This document shows positions 36,187 to 45,572 of a DNA stretch of 64,000 nt, in pieces. The notes below the pieces were generated by a model. The model was given only the letters and a program-made list of their open reading frames with translations, ran no database searches and was not told where the DNA came from. The DNA is from Pseudomonas sp. 7SR1 (GTDB taxonomy: Bacteria > Pseudomonadota > Gammaproteobacteria > Pseudomonadales > Pseudomonadaceae). The position numbers and the translations under genes are program-made. The stretch spans positions 2,020,001-2,084,000 of the forward strand of contig NZ_LT707064.1 in the NCBI RefSeq assembly GCF_900156465.1, given 5' to 3'. The number at the start of each line of letters is the position of its first letter. Position 1 is the first letter of the stretch.

Positions 36187-36963
36187 TCAGTCCATGCTTT
36201 TTCGCAGGTCCAGCATGATCTTGTCGAAGTAATCGACCCGGATAATGCCGAAGCGGGGGTATTCGAAGTCCAGGATCACATACAGCACGCACACCATGAC
36301 CGCCGCATAACCCAGGCTGTGCAGCCATTTGCGATGGGCCGTACCGGCCATGCCGTAGCCGATCAGCAAGGCACTGATCAGGGCCATGGTCAGCAACATG
36401 AGATAGATGACCAGCGGCGGGTGGGTTTCGTGGGCCACGGCGCGGGTCGTGGTGATGTCGATCATTTCGTTCTGCGCTTGCAGCGCGCTGGTTCCCAGCG
36501 TCGGGGTGGGCATCTTTTGCAGGGCGGCAACGGTGCTTTTCCAGATGGCCTGTTGCAAGGCACTGGCCCGGGCATGGGCGGACTCGTCGATCTGGTCCTC
36601 GCGCAAGTCCTGGTAGTACTCGATCCGGGCGTCGACATAGTCCCGGAATGCCTGGCGCAGGCCCGGTTGCTCGCTGGCCGGCAACAGGTCCAGGCGCAGC
36701 CAGGCGGTACCCATGGCGTTGGTTTCGGCGACGATCAGCGCGCGACGCTGATCCAGGCGCGTGGCGGCGCCGGAGAAGGTGAAGGCGATCAACAATGCCA
36801 ACAGGCCGAACACCGCGCCTTCGATGGCCCCGACGCCCTGTCGTGCCCCTTCGGGATCCAGGGCCAGGTGACGGTTGCCGATCCGGCGACCGGCCTCGAT
36901 GCTCAATACGATGGCGATGAAAATGGCGAACCCGTAGACGGGCAAGGCAGTAAGAGAGTGCAT
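36187..36963 (-). CDS. DUF4239 (bestrophin-like) membrane protein
   Basis: A 258-residue protein with four hydrophobic helices: about 8 to 26, 48 to 65, 187 to 205 and 213 to 232. A long soluble helical region (about 75 to 180) lies between the pairs. This layout and the EGAVFGLLALLIAFTFSGAATRLDQRR segment are typical of DUF4239, annotated as bestrophin-like. Channel activity is not demonstrated for the family. It is in tandem with the DUF3010 gene but 76 bases apart. Confidence 0.75.
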   Translation of the reverse strand: MHSLTALPVYGFAIFIAIVLSIEAGRRIGNRHLALDPEGARQGVGAIEGAVFGLLALLIAFTFSGAATRLDQRRALIVAETNAMGTAWLRLDLLPASEQPGLRQAFRDYVDARIEYYQDLREDQIDESAHARASALQQAIWKSTVAALQKMPTPTLGTSALQAQNEMIDITTTRAVAHETHPPLVIYLMLLTMALISALLIGYGMAGTAHRKWLHSLGYAAVMVCVLYVILDFEYPRFGIIRVDYFDKIMLDLRKSMD

Positions 36964-37127
36964 ACGAAAATCCCTTGATTATCGTGTTGGACTCGTCTGT
37001 ACAGCCTGGATCGGACGGGTTGTTCAGCCAGTGTAGACGGCGTTGACGGATAGAGCCTGCGACGCAGAGGAGGTCCCAGTTCCAGCTGGTCAGGGGCCAG
37101 GCAACGGGAACAGGCGTTCCCTGGCCT

Positions 37128-37529
37128 TCAATCCTGCCCAATCGACTCCAGGAATTCCGATCGGTCGTCGCTCACCTGAGCCATGCAGTCGTTTTCGGCG
37201 ATCTTGTAGGCTTCGCTGCCGGGTTTGGCCGGGAAGGCGGCGATGGCGCAGTCGGCATCCCGCTGTTTCTGCCACAACTGTTGGGCTGCCTTGATCTTGC
37301 CGGTGATGTCGTTGAGCTGGGCCTTGTCGCTGGCGTAGCGGGTCTGCAGGCGCTCAAGGAGGCTTTGCAGGTTGTCGTTGAGCAGTTGCTCGGCGGCGGC
37401 CTTGCCGTAGGCCGAGCAGGCCAGGGTCTGGACGTCGTTTTCGACGGCGTCGCAGGGGTTCTGTTCGGTGTCTTCGGTGGCGTGTGCCACGGTGCTGATC
37501 AATGCCAAAGCCAGGAAGAGTGATTTCAT
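37128..37529 (-). CDS. LprI-like periplasmic protein (DUF1311)
   Basis: A 133-residue exported protein. The signal peptide MKSLFLALALISTVAHA precedes a helical domain with spaced cysteines (NPCDAV, TLACSAYGKA, DADCAIAAF, ENDCMAQV) typical of the lysozyme-inhibitor LprI/DUF1311 family, whose helix pair is tied by disulfides. The start at 37529 was chosen for the signal peptide. The role as a lysozyme inhibitor is inferred from the family name only. It diverges from the dipeptidase gene at 37764. Confidence 0.8.
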   Translation of the reverse strand: MKSLFLALALISTVAHATEDTEQNPCDAVENDVQTLACSAYGKAAAEQLLNDNLQSLLERLQTRYASDKAQLNDITGKIKAAQQLWQKQRDADCAIAAFPAKPGSEAYKIAENDCMAQVSDDRSEFLESIGQD

Positions 37530-37763
37530 TGCGTTGCCGCTCGAGTCCAGTGGAAGCCAGTGATGCGGCGGATTCTGGCGCAAGCGCCGGGCAAAGAACA
37601 GACGGGCAGGGCAGGCCCGTCGCAGCCCTTTGTCGTGGATTGACGCTTTCGGCAATTCCCCTGTCGTTTTTGCACCGGGTCGCCACGGCCCTCAGGCATA
37701 TGCTGGCCCCAAAGCGCCGGCACACGTTTCGGCGCATGAAATCCGACAAAAGGGGACTGCCTG

Positions 37764-38741
37764 ATGAGCCCAGCCGAATTGCACGCCGACAGCATCGTTA
37801 TCGACGGGCTGATCATTGCCAAATGGAACCGCGAACTGTTCGAAGACATGCGCAAGGGCGGCCTGACCGCGGCCAACTGCACCGTGTCGGTGTGGGAAGG
37901 TTTCCAGGCCACCATCAACAATATCGTCGCGAGCCAGAAGCTGATCCGCGAGAACAGCGACCTGGTGATCCCGGTGAAGACCACCGCCGATATCAAGCGT
38001 GCCAAGGAGCAGGGCAAGACCGGCATCATCTTCGGTTTCCAGAACGCCCATGCCTTCGAAGACCAGCTCGGCTACATCGAGATCTTCAAGCAACTGGGCG
38101 TCGGCGTGGTGCAGATGTGCTACAACACCCAGAACCTGGTGGGGACCGGCTGCTACGAGCGCGACGGCGGCCTGTCGGGGTTCGGTCGTGAAGTGGTTGC
38201 CGAGATGAATCGGGCCGGCATCATGTGCGACCTGTCCCACGTGGGGTCCAAGACCTCCGAAGAAGTCATCCTCGAGTCGAAGAAACCGGTCTGCTATTCC
38301 CACTGCCTGCCGTCCGGCCTGAAAGAACACCCGCGCAACAAGTCCGATGAAGAGCTGAAGTTCATCGCCGACCACGGCGGCTTCGTCGGCGTGACCATGT
38401 TCGCACCGTTCCTGGCCAAGGGCATCGATTCGACCATCGATGACTACGCCGAGGCCATCGAATACACCATGAACATCGTCGGCGAAGACGCCATCGGCAT
38501 CGGCACCGATTTCACTCAGGGCCATGGCCAGGATTTCTTCGAAATGCTGACCCACGACAAGGGCTACGCCCGTCGCCTGACCAACTTCGGCAAGATCATC
38601 AACCCGCTGGGCATCCGCACCGTGGGCGAGTTCCCGAACCTTACCGAGACACTGCTCAAGCGCGGTCACTCCGAGCGAGTAGTGCGCAAGATCATGGGTG
38701 AGAACTGGGTGAACGTTTTGAAAGACGTCTGGGGCGAATAA
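37764..38741 (+). CDS. M19-type dipeptidase of the dgc cluster
   Basis: A 325-residue zinc dipeptidase-like protein of the membrane dipeptidase (M19) family, without a signal peptide. Metal-site segments are recognisable: HADSIVIDGL at the start, DLSHVG near 155, YSHCLPSGL and GIGTDFTQGH. It is the first gene of the dgc operon, as in P. aeruginosa where the equivalent gene precedes dgcA. Its task in betaine breakdown is unknown; hydrolysis of a methylated glycine adduct is conceivable but unproven. A promoter must lie in the 234-base gap upstream. Confidence 0.88.
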   Translation: MSPAELHADSIVIDGLIIAKWNRELFEDMRKGGLTAANCTVSVWEGFQATINNIVASQKLIRENSDLVIPVKTTADIKRAKEQGKTGIIFGFQNAHAFEDQLGYIEIFKQLGVGVVQMCYNTQNLVGTGCYERDGGLSGFGREVVAEMNRAGIMCDLSHVGSKTSEEVILESKKPVCYSHCLPSGLKEHPRNKSDEELKFIADHGGFVGVTMFAPFLAKGIDSTIDDYAEAIEYTMNIVGEDAIGIGTDFTQGHGQDFFEMLTHDKGYARRLTNFGKIINPLGIRTVGEFPNLTETLLKRGHSERVVRKIMGENWVNVLKDVWGE

Positions 38742-38821
38742 ACGCCGCTGCTGCACCGAATCCTTTACCTGCGGCCATCCGCGCCGCGGGCAACATCACG
38801 AATTTCCGGAGTCAAGTTTCA

Positions 38822-39352
38822 ATGGCCAAAATCGCCCCTCAACTGCCTATCGAAGTCGACAGCGAAACCGGTGTCTGGACCTCCGACGCCCTGCCGATGC
38901 TCTATGTGCCGCGTCACTTCTTCGTCAACAACCACATGGGCATCGAGGAAGTGCTGGGCGCCGACGCCTACGCCGAAATCCTCTACAAGGCCGGCTACAA
39001 GTCCGCCTGGCACTGGTGCGAGAAAGAAGCCGAATGCCACGGCCTGGAAGGCGTCGCGGTGTTCGAGCACTACATGAAGCGTCTGTCGCAGCGTGGCTGG
39101 GGCCTGTTCAAGATCCAGGACATCGACCTGGATAAAGGCACCGCCAGCGTCAAGCTCGAACACTCGGCATTCGTCTATGTGTACGGCAAGGTGGGGCGCA
39201 AGGTCGACTACATGTTCACCGGCTGGTTCGCCGGTGCCATGGACCAGATCCTCGCCGCCCGCGGCAGTTCGATCCGCACCGTGGCCGAGCAGGTCTATGG
39301 CGGTTCCGAAGAAGGCCACGACGACGGCCTGTTCATCGTCAAGCCGTTGTAA
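38822..39352 (+). CDS. DUF5943 protein of the dgc cluster
   Basis: A 176-residue soluble protein conserved between the dipeptidase and dgcA in pseudomonads. The layout (AYAEILYKAGYKSAWHWCEKEAE; FVYVYGKVGRKVDYMFTGWFAGAMDQIL) resembles the V4R/4-vinyl-reductase-type small-ligand domain. It contains two adjacent Cys/His-rich stretches but no clear metal motif. It is 15 bases before dgcA, so it is co-transcribed and probably needed for DgcA assembly or activity; this is inference. Confidence 0.8.
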   Translation: MAKIAPQLPIEVDSETGVWTSDALPMLYVPRHFFVNNHMGIEEVLGADAYAEILYKAGYKSAWHWCEKEAECHGLEGVAVFEHYMKRLSQRGWGLFKIQDIDLDKGTASVKLEHSAFVYVYGKVGRKVDYMFTGWFAGAMDQILAARGSSIRTVAEQVYGGSEEGHDDGLFIVKPL

Positions 39353-39367
39353 GTCGAGGATTGCGCC

Positions 39368-41428
39368 ATGGCTTTTGAAGCAATGTTCCAGCCGATCCAG
39401 ATCGGCAAGCTGACCATCCGCAACCGCGTGCTCAGCACCGCCCACGCCGAGGTCTATGCCACGGACGGCGGCATGACCACCGATCGGTACGTGAAGTACT
39501 ACGAAGAGAAGGCCAAGGGTGGCATCGGCCTGGCGATCTGCGGTGGATCGTCCGTGGTCGCCATCGACAGCCCCCAGGAATGGTGGAGTTCGGTGAACCT
39601 GTCCACCGACCGCATCATCCCGCATTTCCAGAACCTGGCCGACGCCATGCACAAGCATGGCGCCAAGATCATGATCCAGATTACCCACATGGGGCGTCGC
39701 TCGCGTTGGGACGGCTTCAACTGGCCGACCCTGATGTCGCCGTCCGGCGTGCGTGAGCCGGTGCACCGTGCCACCTGCAAGACCATCGAGCCGGAAGAAA
39801 TCTGGCGGGTGATCGGCAACTACGCCCAGGCGGCGCGCCGTGCCAAGGCCGGCGGCCTGGATGGCGTGGAGCTGTCCGCCGTGCACCAGCACATGATCGA
39901 CCAGTTCTGGAGCCCGCGGGTCAACAAGCGTACCGACGAATGGGGCGGCAGCTTCGAAGGCCGCATGAAGTTCGGCCTGGAAGTGCTCAAGGCCGTGCGC
40001 GCCGAAGTGGGCGACGATTTCTGCGTGGGCATGCGCATCTGTGGTGACGAGTTCCACCCGGACGGCCTGTCCCACGAGGACATGAAGCAGATCGCCAAGT
40101 ACTACGACGACACGGGCATGCTGGACTTCATCGGCGTGGTGGGGTCGGGTTGCGATACCCACAACACCCTGGCCAACGTCATTCCGAACATGAGTTATCC
40201 ACCGGAGCCGTTCCTGCACCTGGCCGCCGGTATCAAGGAAGTGGTCAAGGTCCCGGTGCTGCACGCGCAGAACATCAAGGACCCGAACCAGGCCACGCGG
40301 ATCCTGGAGGGCGGTTACGTCGACATGGTCGGCATGACCCGCGCCCACATCGCCGACCCGCACCTGATCGCCAAGATCAAGATGGGCCAGGTCGACCAGA
40401 TCAAGCAGTGCGTCGGGGCCAACTACTGCATCGACCGCCAGTACCAGGGCCTGGATGTGCTGTGCATCCAGAACGCCGCGACGTCCCGCGAGTACATGGG
40501 CGTGCCGCACATCATCGAGAAATCCACCGGGCCCAAGCGCAAGGTGGTGGTGGTTGGCGCCGGCCCGGCGGGTATGGAAGCGGCTCGCGTGGCAGCCGAA
40601 CGCGGCCACGACGTGACCCTGTTCGAGAAGAAGGAGTTCATTGGCGGCCAGATCACCACGGCCGCCAAAGCCCCGCAACGGGACCAGATCGCCGGCATCA
40701 CCCGCTGGTTCCAGCTGGAGCTGGCTCGCTTGAAAGTCGACCTGCGCCTGGGCGTGGCGGCCGACGCGGCGACCATCATGGACCTGCGTCCAGACGTGGT
40801 GGTACTGGCCGTGGGCGGGCATCCGAACCTGGAGCAGAACGAGCACTGGGGCGCCGCCGAAGGGCTGGTGGTCAGCAGTTGGGACGTGCTCGATGGCAAG
40901 GTCGCCCCGGGCAAGAATGTGCTGGTCTACGACACCATTTGTGAATTCACCGGTATGTCGGTGGCCGACTTCCTCGCCGACAAGGGCAGCCAGGTGGAGA
41001 TCGTCACCGACGATATCAAGCCGGGCGTTGCCATCGGCGGGACCTCGTTCCCCACTTACTACCGCAGCATGTACCCCAAGGAAGTGATCATGACCGGGGA
41101 CATGATGCTGGAGAAGGTCTACCGCGAAGGCGACAAGCTGGTGGCGGTGCTGGAGAACGAGTACACCGGCGCCAAGGAAGAACGCGTCGTGGACCAGGTG
41201 GTGGTGGAGAACGGCGTGCGGCCGGACGAAGAAATCTACTACGCGCTCAAGGAAGGTTCGCGCAACAAAGGCCAGATCGATGTCGAGGCCCTGTTCGCGA
41301 TCAAGCCCCAACCGTGCCTGGAACAGAGCGGCGATGGCTACCTGCTGTTCCGCATCGGCGACTGCGTGGCGCAGCGTAACACCCACGCCGCCATCTACGA
41401 CGCCCTGCGGTTGTGCAAGGATTTCTAA
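39368..41428 (+). CDS. dgcA: Dimethylglycine catabolism oxidoreductase DgcA
   Basis: A 686-residue flavoprotein of the trimethylamine dehydrogenase / 2,4-dienoyl-CoA reductase type, which demethylates dimethylglycine to sarcosine. Residues 1 to 340 are an FMN TIM barrel (QITHMGRRSRWDG, VELSAVHQHMIDQFWSP). Residues 345 to 370 are the iron-sulfur loop, and about 390 to 686 hold the two nucleotide domains (VVVVGAGPAGMEAARVAAERG). The loop reads C348-x2-A351-x2-C354-x11-C366: relative to trimethylamine dehydrogenase the second cluster cysteine is alanine. Electrons probably pass to the adjacent ETF. Confidence 0.93.
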   Translation: MAFEAMFQPIQIGKLTIRNRVLSTAHAEVYATDGGMTTDRYVKYYEEKAKGGIGLAICGGSSVVAIDSPQEWWSSVNLSTDRIIPHFQNLADAMHKHGAKIMIQITHMGRRSRWDGFNWPTLMSPSGVREPVHRATCKTIEPEEIWRVIGNYAQAARRAKAGGLDGVELSAVHQHMIDQFWSPRVNKRTDEWGGSFEGRMKFGLEVLKAVRAEVGDDFCVGMRICGDEFHPDGLSHEDMKQIAKYYDDTGMLDFIGVVGSGCDTHNTLANVIPNMSYPPEPFLHLAAGIKEVVKVPVLHAQNIKDPNQATRILEGGYVDMVGMTRAHIADPHLIAKIKMGQVDQIKQCVGANYCIDRQYQGLDVLCIQNAATSREYMGVPHIIEKSTGPKRKVVVVGAGPAGMEAARVAAERGHDVTLFEKKEFIGGQITTAAKAPQRDQIAGITRWFQLELARLKVDLRLGVAADAATIMDLRPDVVVLAVGGHPNLEQNEHWGAAEGLVVSSWDVLDGKVAPGKNVLVYDTICEFTGMSVADFLADKGSQVEIVTDDIKPGVAIGGTSFPTYYRSMYPKEVIMTGDMMLEKVYREGDKLVAVLENEYTGAKEERVVDQVVVENGVRPDEEIYYALKEGSRNKGQIDVEALFAIKPQPCLEQSGDGYLLFRIGDCVAQRNTHAAIYDALRLCKDF

Positions 41429-41447
41429 CGGCTTGTGGATAACCCGG

Positions 41448-41535
41448 TGGGAGCGAGCTTGCTCGCGATAGCGGTGGATCAATCGACACTCATGTCGAAT
41501 TCGAGTCCGTCATCGCGAGCAAGCTCGCTCCCACA
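41448..41535. repeat. REP-type palindrome pair between dgcA and dgcB
   Basis: GGGAGCGAGCTTGCTCGCGA and TCGCGAGCAAGCTCGCTCCC face each other with a 45-base spacer, directly after a perfect DnaA-box sequence at 41434. Confidence 0.9.
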
Positions 41536-41598
41536 GGGGTCGAGCAAGACATCCAGGTTTCTGTGCCTGCAAGACCTGAGGTCTTTGGGAGCTTCACC

Positions 41599-43548
41599 AT
41601 GCTGAACACCCTTCTTCCCATCCTGCTGTTCGCTGCCCTGGGCCTTGCGGTCCTCGGCGCCTTGCGGCGGGTGAACATGTGGCGCCGGGGCCGACCGTCC
41701 AAGGTCGATCTGGTCGGCGGCCTTTTCGCCATGCCCAAGCGCTACATGGTGGACTTGCACCATGTGGTGGCGCGGGACAAGTACATCGCCAACACCCACG
41801 TCGCCACGGCCGGTGGTGCGGTAGCGTCCATCGTGCTGGCTATCCTGGTGCACGGTTTCGGCCTGCATAACCGCTTCCTCGGCTATGCCTTGCTGTTGAT
41901 GTCGGCGGTGATGTTCGTCGGCGCGATCTTTGTCTACCTGCGTCGGCGCAACCCGCCAGCCCGCCTGTCCAAAGGGCCGTGGATGCGCCTGCCGAAAAGC
42001 CTGCTGGCCTTCTCGGCGTCGTTCTTCCTGGTGACCCTGCCGGTGGCGGGCATTCTTCCGGAAGGCTTCGGCGGCTGGCTGCTGGCGGCGATCCTGGGCG
42101 TTGGCGTGCTGTGGGGCGTTTCGGAGCTGTTCTTCGGCATGACCTGGGGCGGGCCGATGAAGCATGCCTTTGCCGGTGCCCTGCACCTGGCCTGGCACCG
42201 TCGCGCCGAACGCTTTGGCGGTGGTCGTTCCACCGGCCTGAAACCGTTGGACCTCAACGACCCGGCGGCGCCCCTGGGCGTGGAAAAACCCAAGGATTTC
42301 ACCTGGAACCAGTTGCTCGGCTTCGACGCTTGCGTCCAGTGCGGCAAATGCGAAGCCGCGTGCCCGGCCTTTGCCGCCGGCCAGCCGCTGAACCCGAAAA
42401 AGCTCATCCAGGACATGGTGGTCGGCCTCGCCGGTGGTACCGACGCGAAGTTCGCCGGCAGCCCTTACCCGGGCAAGCCGGTGGGCGAACATGGCGGCAA
42501 TCCGCATCAGCCGATCGTCAATGGCCTGGTGGACGCCGAAACGCTGTGGTCCTGCACCACCTGCCGGGCCTGTGTCGAGGAGTGCCCGATGATGATCGAG
42601 CACGTCGATGCCATCGTCGACATGCGCCGTCACCTGACCCTGGAAAAAGGCGCCACCCCGAACAAGGGCGCCGAGGTGCTGGAAAACCTCATCGCCACCG
42701 ACAACCCTGGCGGCTTCGCCCCGGGCGGACGGATGAACTGGGCTGCGGACCTGAACCTCAATCTGCTCAGCGAGAAAAAATCCACCGACGTGTTGTTCTG
42801 GGTCGGCGACGGAGCCTTCGACATGCGCAACCAGCGCACCCTGCGGGCCTTCGTCAAGGTGCTCAAGGCGGCGAAGATCGACTTCGCCGTGCTTGGCCTC
42901 GAAGAACGCGACAGCGGCGATGTGGCCCGGCGCCTGGGGGATGAAGCGACGTTCCAGTTGCTGGCCAAGCGCAACATCCAGACCCTGGCCAAGTATCGCT
43001 TCAATCGCATCGTCACCTGCGACCCCCATAGCTTCCATGTGCTGAAAAACGAATACGGCGCCTTCGATGGCAACTACCTGGTGCAGCACCACAGCACCTA
43101 CCTGGCGGAAATCATCGACGCCGGTGCCCTGAATCTCGGCCAGCACAAGGGCGACAGCGTGACCTATCACGACCCTTGCTACCTGGGCCGCTACAACGGT
43201 GAGTACGAAGCGCCGCGCCAGGTGCTGCGTGCGCTGGGGATCGAGGTCAAGGAGATGCAGCGTTCCGGGTTCCGCTCCCGCTGCTGCGGCGGTGGCGGCG
43301 GTGCGCCGATCACTGACATCCCGGGCAAGCAACGTATCCCCGACATGCGCATGGAAGACATCCGAGAAACCGGCGCCGAGCTGGTGGCCGTGGGTTGCCC
43401 ACAGTGCACCGCGATGCTCGAAGGCGTGGTCGAACCCCGCCCGATGATCAAGGACATCGCCGAACTGGTGGCTGACGCCCTGCTGGAAGACGCAGCGCCC
43501 GGCAAGCCCGTGGCCTCGGCCAAACGTGAACCTGCGGAGGTGCATTAA
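41599..43548 (+). CDS. dgcB: Membrane iron-sulfur oxidoreductase DgcB
   Basis: A 649-residue HdrD/GlpC-like protein with three to five N-terminal helices (about 1 to 185). Two [4Fe-4S] motifs follow, CVQCGKCEAACP and CTTCRACVEECP, then a C-terminal CCG domain (HDPCYLGRYNG, SRCCGGGGG, VGCPQC). It probably receives electrons from the ETF encoded next door and passes them to quinone. The start at 41599 follows GGGAG; a longer frame from 41563 is not supported. The stop overlaps the ETF alpha start (TAATG). Confidence 0.93.
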   Translation: MLNTLLPILLFAALGLAVLGALRRVNMWRRGRPSKVDLVGGLFAMPKRYMVDLHHVVARDKYIANTHVATAGGAVASIVLAILVHGFGLHNRFLGYALLLMSAVMFVGAIFVYLRRRNPPARLSKGPWMRLPKSLLAFSASFFLVTLPVAGILPEGFGGWLLAAILGVGVLWGVSELFFGMTWGGPMKHAFAGALHLAWHRRAERFGGGRSTGLKPLDLNDPAAPLGVEKPKDFTWNQLLGFDACVQCGKCEAACPAFAAGQPLNPKKLIQDMVVGLAGGTDAKFAGSPYPGKPVGEHGGNPHQPIVNGLVDAETLWSCTTCRACVEECPMMIEHVDAIVDMRRHLTLEKGATPNKGAEVLENLIATDNPGGFAPGGRMNWAADLNLNLLSEKKSTDVLFWVGDGAFDMRNQRTLRAFVKVLKAAKIDFAVLGLEERDSGDVARRLGDEATFQLLAKRNIQTLAKYRFNRIVTCDPHSFHVLKNEYGAFDGNYLVQHHSTYLAEIIDAGALNLGQHKGDSVTYHDPCYLGRYNGEYEAPRQVLRALGIEVKEMQRSGFRSRCCGGGGGAPITDIPGKQRIPDMRMEDIRETGAELVAVGCPQCTAMLEGVVEPRPMIKDIAELVADALLEDAAPGKPVASAKREPAEVH

Positions 43549-44768
43549 TGAGCGACATCATCCGTCGCGACCCTCGCGCCGAGCGGATCGCCCGTAACCG
43601 CCTGCATCCGCTGCACGCGGCCATGCAACCGGTGCAACACAGCTGGATGGGGCCCAACGGCATCATTCGCAAGAACGTCCACGGTGTGGGTTTCATCGGC
43701 CCCAACGGCATCAAGCGCATCGACCGCAGCGGTGCCCAGCAGGGCGGCACGACCCGTCGCACCGCCAGCACCGAAGTGCAACTGCCGCTGCATCAGGTGC
43801 CGCAACCGGCGTTCTACATCTGTGTGGTTCCAGACATGGTGGGTGGCCGCCTCAGCAGCCACGACCGCGATCTGCTGGGGCTGGCCCATCAGTTGGCGGG
43901 GGCGCAAGGCGCGGTATTGGCGGTGGTGTTTGGCGAACACAAGGAAAACGCCTTCGCCACGGCCGGTGTCGACCGCTTGCTGGTGCTCGAAGGCGAAGCG
44001 TTCAGCGGTTATGCACCAGAACAGCGAGTCCAGGGCCTGCGGGCTGTGGATAACCAGTTCAACCCACGTCATTGGCTATTGCCCGACAGCCGCAGCGGTG
44101 GCGGTGAATTGGGCCGGCGTTTTGCCGCGGCCCTGGGTGAACGCCCGGCCACACGGGTCTGGCAGGTCAAGGGCGAGGAGTGCATCGGCCGTGCCGGCGC
44201 CGGCCTGCAAGACCTGGCCCGCCCTTTGGCGCGGTTGATCCTGGCGGCCGCCGAGTGCGCCGAACCGGTCAGCGAAACCCGTCACGAAGCCTTGCCGGTG
44301 GAGTTATCCACAAGCGTGGCCCGCAGCCTTTCGCGCATCGAGGACATGGGGGCGGTGGCGGTGGACCCCGGTGCGATTCCGATGGCCGAAGCCGAATTCA
44401 TCTTTTCCGGGGGCAACGGGGTCAAGGACTGGGACCTGTTCCACCGCACGGCGGCCGCGCTGGGGGCCACCGAGGGCGCCTCGCGGGTGGCGGTGGACGA
44501 TGGTTTCATGTCTCGGGACCGTCAGGTCGGCGCCAGCGGCACCTGGGTCACGGCGCGGGTCTACGTGGCGGTAGGGATTTCCGGGGCGATCCAGCACCTG
44601 CAGGGCATCGGTGCCTGCGACAAGGTGGTGGCGGTCAACCTCGACCCGGGCTGCGACATGATCAAGCGGGCGGACCTGTCGGTGATAGGCGACAGCGCGG
44701 CGATTCTCCAGGCCCTGATCGCGGCGGTAGAGGCTTACCGCAACGAAGCCAGACGCGATGCGGCTTAA
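43548..44768 (+). CDS. etfA: Electron transfer flavoprotein, alpha subunit
   Basis: A 406-residue ETF alpha-type protein. The C-terminal FAD domain is canonical: VGASGTWVTARVYVAVGISGAIQH and VVAVNLDPGCDMIKRADLSVIGD. The first 85 residues are an arginine-rich extension absent from standard 310-residue ETF alpha, with two similar MGPNGIIRKNVHGVGF / IGPNGIKRI stretches. Translational coupling with dgcB is expected from a one-base overlap. With EtfB it forms a dedicated carrier between DgcA and DgcB, by inference from the operon. Confidence 0.9.
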   Translation: MSDIIRRDPRAERIARNRLHPLHAAMQPVQHSWMGPNGIIRKNVHGVGFIGPNGIKRIDRSGAQQGGTTRRTASTEVQLPLHQVPQPAFYICVVPDMVGGRLSSHDRDLLGLAHQLAGAQGAVLAVVFGEHKENAFATAGVDRLLVLEGEAFSGYAPEQRVQGLRAVDNQFNPRHWLLPDSRSGGGELGRRFAAALGERPATRVWQVKGEECIGRAGAGLQDLARPLARLILAAAECAEPVSETRHEALPVELSTSVARSLSRIEDMGAVAVDPGAIPMAEAEFIFSGGNGVKDWDLFHRTAAALGATEGASRVAVDDGFMSRDRQVGASGTWVTARVYVAVGISGAIQHLQGIGACDKVVAVNLDPGCDMIKRADLSVIGDSAAILQALIAAVEAYRNEARRDAA

Positions 44769-44783
44769 GCTAAGGATTCAACC

Positions 44784-45554
44784 ATGACGACTCAAGTGAT
44801 CAGCCTCGTGTCCATCGGCGCCCACCCTACCTCCGGCCGGCCGAGGCGAGCCGAGCAGGACGCCCGGGCCGTGGAACTGGGCCTGCAACTGGCCGGCAAC
44901 GACTTGCAAGTGCTGCATGCCGGCGATGTGGCCGAGCCGGCGCTACGCGCTTACCTGGGCATGGGCCTGGACGAGCTTCACGTGCTGGAAAACCCGGCGG
45001 GGGCCGACGCACTGCCGGCCCTGACCGATTATCTGCGTGACGCGGCGCCTCAGGTGGTGCTCACCGGCAGCCAGGCGGAAACCGGCGAAGGTTCGGGGAT
45101 GCTGCCATTCCTGCTGGCTGAGAACCTTGGCTGGCCGCTGGTGGTAGGGCTGGCCCAGGTGGAATCCATCGACAATGGCGTGGCCCTGGTGCTGCAGGCA
45201 TTGCCCCGTGGCCAGCGACGGCGCCTGAAAGTACGCCTGCCATTCCTGGCCACTGTGGATAACGCGGCGCCCAAGCCCCGCCAGAGTGCCTACGGCCCGG
45301 CCCGACGTGGCGCCCTGCATGCCGAAGAAGTCGAGGTGATCGACGACAGCCTGCTCGCGGTGGCAACGCTGCAACCGGCCAAGCCCCGTCCCAAGCGTCT
45401 GAAGGTGATCAAGGCCAAGAGCGGCGCCGACCGTATGAAAGCCGCCACGGCCAAGGCCAGTGGCGGAGGCGGGCAGGTACTCAAGGGCGTGAGCCCGGAG
45501 GCCGGCGCCGAGGCGATTCTCAAGTTACTGATAGAGGAAGGGGTTGTTCGCTGA
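44784..45554 (+). CDS. etfB: Electron transfer flavoprotein, beta subunit
   Basis: A 256-residue ETF beta-type protein. It has the AMP-binding core pattern (RRAEQDARAVELGLQL, VVLTGSQAETGEGSGMLPFLLAENLGWPLV) and a C-terminal lysine-rich tail. It lies 15 bases after etfA and closes the dgc operon. A perfect DnaA-box sequence falls within the coding region at 45254, and the intergenic array begins 145 bases after the stop. Confidence 0.88.
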   Translation: MTTQVISLVSIGAHPTSGRPRRAEQDARAVELGLQLAGNDLQVLHAGDVAEPALRAYLGMGLDELHVLENPAGADALPALTDYLRDAAPQVVLTGSQAETGEGSGMLPFLLAENLGWPLVVGLAQVESIDNGVALVLQALPRGQRRRLKVRLPFLATVDNAAPKPRQSAYGPARRGALHAEEVEVIDDSLLAVATLQPAKPRPKRLKVIKAKSGADRMKAATAKASGGGGQVLKGVSPEAGAEAILKLLIEEGVVR

Positions 45555-45572
45555 ATAAGCGTTCACCCCGAC

